From positions 1-7,520 of the forward strand of contig CAZYDV010000306.1 in the NCBI GenBank assembly GCA_964646405.1: DNA of 7,520 nt, in the 5' to 3' direction. Position 1 is the stretch's first letter, and each line of letters opens with the position of its first letter. The notes under the pieces are model-generated. The model saw only the letters and a program-made list of their open reading frames with translations, searched no databases and was not told the DNA's origin. Shown here piece by piece: positions 1 through 5,762 of the stretch. Source of the DNA: CAKZSB01 sp964646405. GTDB taxonomy: Bacteria > Pseudomonadota > Gammaproteobacteria > Granulosicoccales > Granulosicoccaceae. The position numbers were made by a program, and so were the translations under genes.

Positions 1-5
1 GCCAT
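1..5 (-). CDS. 5' end of an unidentified gene running off the left edge
   Basis: Only the first codon (ATG, complement of bases 3-5) and two bases of the second (GC, so alanine) are inside the window. The call rests on the ribosome binding site: the minus strand reads AGGGAGG, six bases, then ATG, which is close to an ideal Shine-Dalgarno arrangement and the best in the window. The gene is on the same strand as, and downstream of, the substrate-binding protein gene, but about 340 bases separate them, so it probably has its own promoter. Nothing can be said about its product from one codon. Confidence 0.6.
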
Positions 6-11
6 GGGAAA

Positions 12-18
12 CCTCCCT
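12..18 (-). promoter_or_regulatory. Strong Shine-Dalgarno for the left-edge gene
   Basis: The minus strand reads AGGGAGG here. The GGAGG core ends six bases before the ATG at 5-3. It is the main evidence that a minus-strand gene begins at the window's left edge. Confidence 0.6.
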
Positions 19-349
19 GAGCCACAGTTTACCCACAGATTTTTCTGAGGACCCAAAAAGTAAAGTGGCACGGTCTTACGCATCCGGGTGTGTTTTAGGT
101 CGCTTCTCAACGCGCGACTAAATGTACGCACACATAGGACGCGGAAATCGCACGATAATGATCTGTTTGATCGACAGTCAGCCTGCTGACGATGGGCATT
201 CCGGAGCAGTACTGGGACTACGTATCGCCGGTTGTAGACAATCAGCCGGCCCAAAGCAACCCAACACGTAAGCAAGGGCCCTATGCCTGCCATGCGAGGG
301 CCGCGGAGCTTCTACGGTGGAAGATAGCCCTTTCTGTAAACTGCTACGC
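19..349. other. Gene-free stretch left of the substrate-binding protein gene
   Basis: No convincing gene lies here on either strand; frames are short and lack ribosome binding sites. It should hold the terminator of the substrate-binding protein gene and the promoter of the left-edge gene, but I find no hairpin followed by a T-run and no good -35/-10 pair. Two small inverted repeats are visible: GTCAGC/GCTGAC at 177-190, and GGCCCT/AGGGCC at 277-302 with a 14-base loop. Either could be an operator or a weak hairpin, or chance. Confidence 0.5.
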
Positions 350-1585
350 CTAACGCGCCTGTGGAAACAACACGTCGTATAACTCCACTGAAATCGCGTA
401 CTGCTCGTTGTCATTTGGATTGAGTTTCAGGTTGCAGACGATCTGCGTGTCTCGCGGGGGCAATTCGCTGAAAGTCTCGATCACCTTCATTTTCTTATCT
501 TTGACTTCTACCAGGTGTACGGTGGTGATCGCGTGATGGGTCAACGGGTCGATCGAGAGTCTCCCGGTGGGCGCATCGATCGAAAGCTCATCTTCCAATG
601 CCTCGATCACCCGCTCTGTTTCCAGTGTACCGGCGCGCCGCACACCTTCAGCCCAAACGTGCACGCCCTGGTAGGTGGAGACTGCCAATTCGTGCAGATC
701 CGTCGTATCGCCAAACCGACTATGCCACCTTTCTAGAAAATCCCGGTTCGCTGGCGTGTCGAGTTCTTTGGAGTAGCTGTACACCATCATGATGCCGTCG
801 CCCTCATCGCTGGTGAGCGCGAGATGTTCATTGCCGGCCCCCATGGTGGTTGAGGCAATCGGTATCTTGCCCGCTGCTCCATTGGCCGCCCACTGCCGAT
901 AGAACGATAGATGAGCTCCGCCGATCAACAGCGACAGCACCATATCCGGTTGCAGTTGTCGAATCGATTTAATCGCGGCGTTGAAATCGGCGTCGTCGAG
1001 GTCAAAAAATCTGGTGTCCAGTATTTTGCCATCGTGTTTTTTCGCGAAGTGTTCAACCCATCTGGCGGTAATCCTGCCGTAGTTATTGTCGGCCGCTACC
1101 ACGACGATGTTCTTGCCCCAGTGCCGAACCACTTCCGGCATGAGTATCTGTGCCTGTTGTGCCGGAGTTACGCCGGTAAAAAAGGCATTGCGATCACACA
1201 CGCCGCCTTCGTACTGCGTGTTATAAAAATAGGGCACTTGGGCCACCGCCAGCACCTGCCTGATCGCTTCCCGGTCAGACGACAGGATCGCTCCGTGAAC
1301 GACGTCTACCTGCTCGGCGATCATTTGGCTTGCGTGCTCAGGATACAGATCCGGGTTGGATCGCGTATCAAACGCCACTTTCTGCAGCGTTCGGCCGAGC
1401 AGGCCTCCCGATGCGTTAATCTCCTCGACAGCCAGAGTCACGGCTTTGTCCATCGAGCGACCGTAGTGACCAAGAATCCCCGACGTATCGTGAATACTGC
1501 CAACGCGTATTGCCTCAGTCTCTGCCCGTAGCTCGGCAGAGAACAATGCGTTTGCAAGTAAAACTACAGAAAACCAATTCTTCAC
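350..1585 (-). CDS. Periplasmic substrate-binding protein, urea/short-chain amide ABC type
   Basis: A 411-residue secreted ligand-binding protein of the type I periplasmic fold (Peripla_BP_5/6; UrtA, FmdD and AmiC relatives). Such proteins capture urea, amides or branched-chain amino acids and hand them to an ABC permease. Residues 1-21 form a signal peptide: one lysine, a hydrophobic core (WFSVVLLANALF), then a likely cut after LRA. The mature part opens with IRVGSIHDTSGILGHYG, followed by the helix with EEINASGGLLG (54-64). The motif YFYNTQYEGGVCD (119-131) is typical of the urea/amide branch. Length is normal. The start is GTG, because an in-frame TAA lies one codon upstream; the ribosome binding site is weak (GGCGGA). 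No permease or ATPase genes are adjacent, so it may serve a transporter encoded elsewhere or feed a sensor. The ligand cannot be read from the sequence. Confidence 0.9.
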   Translation of the reverse strand: MKNWFSVVLLANALFSAELRAETEAIRVGSIHDTSGILGHYGRSMDKAVTLAVEEINASGGLLGRTLQKVAFDTRSNPDLYPEHASQMIAEQVDVVHGAILSSDREAIRQVLAVAQVPYFYNTQYEGGVCDRNAFFTGVTPAQQAQILMPEVVRHWGKNIVVVAADNNYGRITARWVEHFAKKHDGKILDTRFFDLDDADFNAAIKSIRQLQPDMVLSLLIGGAHLSFYRQWAANGAAGKIPIASTTMGAGNEHLALTSDEGDGIMMVYSYSKELDTPANRDFLERWHSRFGDTTDLHELAVSTYQGVHVWAEGVRRAGTLETERVIEALEDELSIDAPTGRLSIDPLTHHAITTVHLVEVKDKKMKVIETFSELPPRDTQIVCNLKLNPNDNEQYAISVELYDVLFPQAR

Positions 1586-1741
1586 TCGTTAGTCCGCCGT
1601 CAATCGTTTGTACCATCGCCCAACGCGAACGATGCGCCGGATTTTTTTGCTCCCCTCTCCCTGGGCACGAAGTAGCCTAGGATACAACGGGTCGATGAAC
1701 ACCACCAACAAGGTCACTGGTTTTGAGGCGTTTCGAAGTAG

Positions 1742-2008
1742 CAACCCGGACGGCTGACACCTTCAAATCCAGCCTGGGCGGCCGCCATTGAAACAACACC
1801 GATCAGCTATACTATTTCGGCGTTCGAGCGCCTGTTTCCCTTCACAGGCGATCTCGCCGTCGAGGTCGCTTTTCAAGTAGCTGCTCACCGCGTGCCTGGC
1901 TGGGCGACCCCGTCTTGGGACAGACATGTCCGGGACGCACAGCTGCCCGACAGAGGCATGTCTATGCTGGAGGCAGTCGGCCAGGTGACGACGGGGACAC
2001 CCAGTTAG
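1742..2008 (+). other. Open frame without a canonical start, possible gene remnant
   Basis: This frame runs for 88 codons from just after a TAG (1739-1741) to a TAG at 2006-2008. It has no ATG, GTG or TTG near its beginning; the only early near-cognate codon is CTG at 1754. The translation looks somewhat protein-like, for example ISAFERLFPFTGDLAVEVAF and RGMSMLEAVGQVTTGT, but I recognise no family. It could be a decayed or truncated gene, or simply a frame open by chance in GC-rich DNA. Overlapping minus-strand frames are also open, which favours chance. Confidence 0.2.
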
Positions 2009-2045
2009 GCGTGCCGTAAACAACGACTTTTCCATTTGCCGCAGC

Positions 2046-2050
2046 GGGAG
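2046..2050 (+). promoter_or_regulatory. Candidate Shine-Dalgarno upstream of the extended cobT frame
   Basis: GGGAG sits seven bases before the ATC codon at 2058-2060, the optimal distance for a start there. The first ATG of the frame, at 2103, has only AAGG two bases upstream, which is too close. This arrangement suggests translation begins, or once began, at 2058. Confidence 0.4.
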
Positions 2051-2057
2051 CTGTACC

Positions 2058-2102
2058 ATCCACGACCAGCAGAACCGGTTTAACAGCGCCTGCGCCAAGG
2101 CG
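2058..2102 (+). other. Probable N-terminal extension of CobT upstream of its first ATG
   Basis: The cobT frame is open from 1989. The 15 codons from 2058 read IHDQQNRFNSACAKA and join directly to MSGNPLLSIEAG. In CobT proteins the N-terminus typically has a Gln/Arg-rich start, a helix with a Cys/Ala segment, then an R-A-(L/I)-(S/T)-G type stretch. The Met at 2103 therefore falls inside the conserved helix, not at its start. The only ATG-like codon at the expected place is ATC (2058), behind a good Shine-Dalgarno. Either the gene uses a rare ATC or ATT (2034) start, or one base has changed by mutation or sequencing error. Confidence 0.45.
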
Positions 2103-3869
2103 ATGTCCGGCAATCCATTGCTCTCGATCGAAGCCGGGTTGTCTGGCGATGCGCATCGCCTTGGCCTGAACGCGCCGGTTTTAGACCGCACGCACCCGTC
2201 TGCAAGGTCTGTCTCGCGTGGTGTAGCAGATGCGATCGCGATGGTCGATCGACACCACGATGCCAATTGCCACCGCCGTCTCGCCCCAGTTAGCACAGCC
2301 GCACGGCAGATTTTCGATGAGATGGAACTCTCGCGTTGCCTGGCTCTTGGAGCCCTTCGGCTCGCCGGTTTATCTGACAACCTCTGCGCGCACTGGATCT
2401 ATATTGCCACCCAAAGCACACGCGCCCCTTCGCCGACTTCGCCTTTGCGAACGGCGATCGGTTGCCTGACCCGGGAGTCACTCGGTGTCGACTGGCTGCT
2501 GTCAACCGCTGTCGCGGCCCTGATTGAGCCGTATAGATCACTGCTGCAATTTGCACCGAGCGACTGGCAGGCGCTAGCCCCATCTGTGCGCTCCCAGCCG
2601 GACTTTGCACGACATTGCCTGGCGATCATCGAGGCCTTGCCAAAAGAATGGGCTACCGGGACTGGCGCGGCTGCGGCAGCAGACGAAGATGGCGATCACA
2701 ACGATGCAAACCCAGAGGAAACCCGGGGTGATGACCGCGAGACAGAGGACAGTGACGAGGAAGAACCGACCGCGACGATAAAAATTAACGTCGATCTTCG
2801 GGAAGCCCCCGAACCCCCTGATGACAGCCGAACCGACGACGAAGATGACAATGAGGCGATGGACGATGTAACTGCCGTCAATCGCGACGCTCCCGTGCAG
2901 GATGGAGACAATATCCGGACGTCATCGACAGGCATACCGGCCTATTCGGTCTATTCGACTGCCCACGATGAAGTCATCAACGCCGAGACTCTCTGCAGCG
3001 CCGCAGAGCTTCATGAGCTTCGCGAGCAACTGGACGAGCAGATCGAACGGCACGCGCGGGTGGTCAGTTCACTGTCTGGCAAACTGCAGCGATTGCTGAT
3101 GGCGCAGCAACAGCGACACTGGATATTCGACCTTGAAGAGGGTCAGCTCGACACCTCTCAACTGACGCGCGTCGTCACCCGTCCACGCACCGCGCTGTCA
3201 TTCAAACAGGAGAGCGACATCAAGTTCAGGGACACCGCGGTAACGCTGCTGGTGGACAACTCGCGGTCCATGCTCGGTAAACCGATTGCGATCGCCGCCG
3301 CCTGCGCCGATCTGCTGGCGCAAACACTGGAGCGGTGCGGTGTCACCGTTGAAATTCTGGGGTTCACGACAACCGAACTTCACGGCGGCAGCAATGCAGA
3401 GAACTGGCAGCTTGCAGGCGGAAGGGTCAATCCGGGACGACTGAACGCATTGCGCCATATTATTTACAAGCCCGCGTCAGCACCCTATCGGCGGGCACGA
3501 CGCGGTATTGGCCTGATGCTGCGCTCCGAATTGCTGAAGCAGAACATCGATGGCGAAGCGTTGCTATGGGCCAATCAGCGGCTGGCTAAACGAAGCGAAC
3601 AACGAAAGATTATCATGGTGATCTCCGATGGCGCGCCACTGGATACCAGCACCATGGCGGCAAACAAGCAGAACATTCTGATCGAACACCTGCACCAGGT
3701 CATTGCAGACATTGAAAAGCGTGGCACAACCGAGCTCGTTGCGATCGGTATTGGTCACGATGTATCGCAGTTCTACAGACGCGCCACCAACATCTACGAC
3801 TCACGCTATCTGGGGCGCGCGATGTTGAGGCAGCTTACCGAATTGTTCTCAGCCGCAGATAAAAAATAG
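2103..3869 (+). CDS. cobT: Cobaltochelatase subunit CobT (VWA domain)
   Basis: CobT and the AAA+ protein CobS form the ATP-driven chaperone that helps CobN insert cobalt into hydrogenobyrinic acid a,c-diamide in aerobic cobalamin synthesis, in the cytoplasm. From the ATG at 2103 the product has 588 residues, close to the usual length of about 600. It has a helical N-terminal domain, a highly acidic linker (about 194-265, many Asp/Glu), a predicted coiled segment near 300-340, and a C-terminal von Willebrand A domain. The metal site is visible as DNSRSM (D385, S387, S389), a Thr cluster (422-424) and ISDGAP (D509). The stretches ERCGVTVEILGF, NPGRLNALRHIIYK, NIDGEAL and AIGIGHDV are typical of CobT. 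The DxSxS motif carries Arg388 where Gly is usual. The true start is probably upstream (see 2058-2102). cobS often lies directly upstream of cobT but is absent here. Confidence 0.93.
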   Translation: MSGNPLLSIEAGLSGDAHRLGLNAPVLDRTHPSARSVSRGVADAIAMVDRHHDANCHRRLAPVSTAARQIFDEMELSRCLALGALRLAGLSDNLCAHWIYIATQSTRAPSPTSPLRTAIGCLTRESLGVDWLLSTAVAALIEPYRSLLQFAPSDWQALAPSVRSQPDFARHCLAIIEALPKEWATGTGAAAAADEDGDHNDANPEETRGDDRETEDSDEEEPTATIKINVDLREAPEPPDDSRTDDEDDNEAMDDVTAVNRDAPVQDGDNIRTSSTGIPAYSVYSTAHDEVINAETLCSAAELHELREQLDEQIERHARVVSSLSGKLQRLLMAQQQRHWIFDLEEGQLDTSQLTRVVTRPRTALSFKQESDIKFRDTAVTLLVDNSRSMLGKPIAIAAACADLLAQTLERCGVTVEILGFTTTELHGGSNAENWQLAGGRVNPGRLNALRHIIYKPASAPYRRARRGIGLMLRSELLKQNIDGEALLWANQRLAKRSEQRKIIMVISDGAPLDTSTMAANKQNILIEHLHQVIADIEKRGTTELVAIGIGHDVSQFYRRATNIYDSRYLGRAMLRQLTELFSAADKK

Positions 3870-3881
3870 CGTAGCAACCGT

Positions 3882-4655
3882 CTAGAGGCAGGCTGAAATA
3901 CCGCCATCGACGAACAGCGTATGACCATTGACAAAACTTGCCGACGCCGAAGACAGAAACACACAGGCACCGATCAGTTCATCGAGCTGCCCCCAGCGGC
4001 CAGCGGGTGTGCGTTTGGCAAGCCACGCACTGAATTCCGGGTCTGCCACCAGTGCAGCATTGAGCGGCGTGTCGAAATAGCCTGGCGCAATTGCGTTTAC
4101 CTGTAACCCGTGCGGCGCCCAGTCTGTTGCCATGCCTTTGGTCAGGTTAGCCACGGCGCCTTTGGTCGCGGTGTAAGGTGCAATGCCCGGGCGCGCCAGG
4201 GCGGTCTGCACTGAGGCAATATTGATTATCTTGCCTTGGCCCCTTTTTATCATATGCCGGGCGACTGCCTGCCCGACATGAAAGACTGATGCAATATTGG
4301 TTTGCAAAAGTTTGTCGAACATAGCTGGCTCGAAGTCCTCCAGCGGCGTGCGATGCTGCATACCGGCATTGTTGATCAGTATGTCGATCGTGCCGGTTTC
4401 ACGCTCTATCTCATCGACTGCGTGGGCCACATCATGATGGGACGTCACATCAAAAACACTACGGGTGACGGTGTAGCCTTTTTCGGTCAACTGCTCGGCC
4501 GCCGCCTGCAGCTTGTCGCCATCGCGCCCGTTCAGCACGATACTGGCACCGGCTCGTGCCAGCCCACCGGCGAGCGCAAAGCCGATGCCCTGTGACGAGC
4601 CGGTGATCAGAGCCGTCTTGCCGGTTAGATCAAATAAATCGATGGATTGGAACAA
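3882..4655 (-). CDS. Short-chain dehydrogenase, gluconate 5-dehydrogenase (IdnO) type
   Basis: A 257-residue classical SDR, normal in length. It has the cofactor motif TGSSQGIG (18-25), NNAG (95-98) and the catalytic set Asn120, Ser148, Tyr161 and Lys165 (YTATK). Features shared with gluconate 5-dehydrogenase/IdnO are GMQHRTPLEDF after NNAG, VNAIAPGYFDTPLN, and the C-terminal run AWLAKRTPAGRWGQLDELIG then FVNGHTLFVDGG. That enzyme interconverts 5-ketogluconate and gluconate with NAD(P)H. The motif fit supports the subfamily, but the substrate is inferred because many paralogues act on other sugar acids or polyols. The start must be TTG or later: TAG lies two codons upstream, and no ATG occurs before the Rossmann motif. 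The ribosome binding site is poor. It follows the SH3-protein gene by 32 bases on the same strand, so cotranscription is possible. No gluconate kinase or transporter is adjacent. Confidence 0.92.
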   Translation of the reverse strand: MFQSIDLFDLTGKTALITGSSQGIGFALAGGLARAGASIVLNGRDGDKLQAAAEQLTEKGYTVTRSVFDVTSHHDVAHAVDEIERETGTIDILINNAGMQHRTPLEDFEPAMFDKLLQTNIASVFHVGQAVARHMIKRGQGKIINIASVQTALARPGIAPYTATKGAVANLTKGMATDWAPHGLQVNAIAPGYFDTPLNAALVADPEFSAWLAKRTPAGRWGQLDELIGACVFLSSASASFVNGHTLFVDGGISACL

Positions 4656-4687
4656 GGTCTACGCCAGTGTGTGAGTGCTGCCGAGCG

Positions 4688-5326
4688 CTACTGTTGCAGA
4701 CCAACCAGAGTGCCATGTACCCAGCCGACCGTGCCTTCTGTGCCATAGGCGCCAACATGGACCCATTTTCCCTCGCGCTTGAATTCCATCAGCTCCTGAC
4801 CTTTTTCCAGTTGCAGGACGATGTCGTGCTGGATGGATGGCCCCCTGCGCAGATTGACCTTTTCTTTGAGAACGAACAACGTATCGTCATTGGCAGCCTC
4901 GGCCTTTTTCATCACCGCATCAATCGCCGTCTCTTCTGTGGTCGCGGGCACCGTCTCTTCTGTGGTTTGAGCGACCGCGGGTACGATTTCGATTGTCGGT
5001 GGGGCTGCCTCGTCCTCTACGGCCACAGGCTCTGGTGTTTCAACGCCAACCGCTGCGGCCACCACCAGCTCTTCGCCTTGAGTCAGGCCATCGTTTACGG
5101 ATGCCTGAGTCGTCGAAGATACCGTCTCCAAGGTGGCAACACTCGACTCAGCAATAGAAGGGGTGACACTGGTGGTCTGTATCCCCATGGAGTTGCCCAC
5201 TGCCAAAGTCGGCGTCGACGAGAAGGGTGACATTACCTTTTGCTTGAACCAGGACAAGGTGCTTTCGCTTGAAAACCCAAGTGCGATCAAGAGGATACCC
5301 ACGACCCCGATGGTGATTCTTAGCAT
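4688..5326 (-). CDS. Membrane-anchored protein with C-terminal bacterial SH3 domain
   Basis: A 212-residue protein in three parts. Residues 2-18 (LRITIGVVGILLIALGF) are a hydrophobic helix, an uncleaved anchor or signal sequence. Residues about 25-145 are a low-complexity, acidic linker rich in Thr, Val, Ala, Glu and Pro, including a doubled TTEET unit. Residues 147-212 are an SH3b-type domain with VNLRRGPS and a VGWVHGTLVGL end. SH3b domains usually bind peptidoglycan or other envelope components, so a periplasmic position tethered to the inner membrane is likely. I chose the ATG at 5326 because it places the hydrophobic helix at the N-terminus and has a GAGCGGA stretch just upstream. A further ATG at 5383 would add 19 polar residues and lacks a ribosome binding site. 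It precedes the SDR gene by 32 bases, but no functional link is evident. Confidence 0.8.
   Translation of the reverse strand: MLRITIGVVGILLIALGFSSESTLSWFKQKVMSPFSSTPTLAVGNSMGIQTTSVTPSIAESSVATLETVSSTTQASVNDGLTQGEELVVAAAVGVETPEPVAVEDEAAPPTIEIVPAVAQTTEETVPATTEETAIDAVMKKAEAANDDTLFVLKEKVNLRRGPSIQHDIVLQLEKGQELMEFKREGKWVHVGAYGTEGTVGWVHGTLVGLQQ
4927..4966 (-). repeat. Short tandem repeat in the linker of the SH3 protein
   Basis: The 16-base sequence CCGTCTCTTCTGTGGT occurs at 4927-4942 and again at 4951-4966, a 24-base period. It lies inside the coding region and encodes the duplicated TTEETV/TTEETA unit of the acidic linker. Since 24 is a multiple of three, copy changes would lengthen or shorten the linker without breaking the frame. 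Confidence 0.75.
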
Positions 5327-5762
5327 AGTTCCGCTCTGGTTTGTTGTAGTTTTATTTACTTTCCACCTGGCAATAAATGTCATTACTTTCAGGAGGATAG
5401 AACAGCTATCAAGATTCTACTGCAACACCAGCAACGAGTTAATCACAAGCCTGCAACAACACCAAGGTGTAATAAACAGCGCTGCAACCACCTGGCACAC
5501 AATGCCGGGACCTGCGACATTCGAAGCGATGACGTCCACTAGCCCTGATCACCCGTCGTACACTCAGGAGAATATTTTTCATGACATCAGATAAACCGGT
5601 GTAGGCTGACGCGGCATGCGCAAGCGATGCACTGACAGACAACGTCTGGTGTCACACCGCCATCGCAGGAGGAAAGTCACGGTCCACGCAGGCAGACAAG
5701 GCTCACCACAAACGACACTTCATTGATCGGTTGTGGCAATACCCTGACCCGCTGTTTACCCA
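5327..5762. other. Divergent intergenic region between the SH3 gene and the DMT gene
   Basis: No gene can be supported here. The part next to the SH3 gene (about 5340-5400) is AT-rich and probably holds its promoter. On the minus strand TTGCCA is visible there as a possible -35, but no good -10 lies at the right distance. The middle (5410-5500) is rich in CAA/AAC triplets. At 5566-5604 the sequence AGGAG, ten bases, then ATG begins a seven-codon frame ending in TAG (MTSDKPV), which might be a leader peptide or chance. A second AGGAGG at 5391-5396 and one near 5665-5671 have no start codon at a suitable distance on the plus strand. Confidence 0.45.

Larger units (their letters stand above)
1586..2057. 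other. Divergent intergenic region between the SBP gene and cobT
   Basis: This stretch separates two divergently transcribed genes and should carry both promoters, but I see no convincing -35/-10 pair. A run of seven T at about 1650-1656 is not preceded by a stable hairpin. A near-palindrome (GGCG-TTCGAG-CGCC) lies at about 1819-1832. I see no cobalamin riboswitch; the conserved B12-box core GCCACTG is absent. The stretch also contains an open frame without a normal start, listed separately. Confidence 0.5.

Noticed and set aside
277..302. GGCCCT/AGGGCC hairpin as terminator for the SBP gene
   Set aside because: The stem has only six pairs around a 14-base loop, and there is no T-run on the minus-strand 3' side.
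178..414. 78-codon minus-strand frame at the end of the SBP gene
   Set aside because: It overlaps the 3' end of a clear gene, lacks a Shine-Dalgarno and has a Ser/Arg/Cys-rich, non-protein-like composition.
911..1531. 206-codon open frame on the plus strand
   Set aside because: It is the antisense of the substrate-binding protein gene; the translation has no family signature, while the opposite strand encodes a clear full-length protein.
1630..1660. T-run near 1650 as a rho-independent terminator
   Set aside because: No stable GC-rich stem precedes it, and no plus-strand gene ends just upstream.
1742..2057. Cobalamin riboswitch upstream of cobT
   Set aside because: I looked for the conserved B12-box core and flanking helices and did not see them.
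1763..2380. 205-codon open frame on the minus strand
   Set aside because: It is Arg/Ala/Pro-rich, has no recognisable domain, and overlaps the start of cobT in antisense. Open frames of this kind are expected in GC-rich DNA.
4667..5230. 187-codon plus-strand frame, Cys/Arg/Gly-rich
   Set aside because: It is antisense to the SH3 protein gene, and its composition is that of a non-coding frame.
5391..5396. AGGAGG as a plus-strand ribosome binding site
   Set aside because: No ATG, GTG or TTG follows at 4-12 bases, and the next frames stop quickly.
5133..5594. 153-codon plus-strand frame partly in the SH3-DMT gap
   Set aside because: About half lies antisense to the SH3 gene. The hydrophobic part is the reverse of the SH3 protein's anchor region, and no ribosome binding site supports its ATG.
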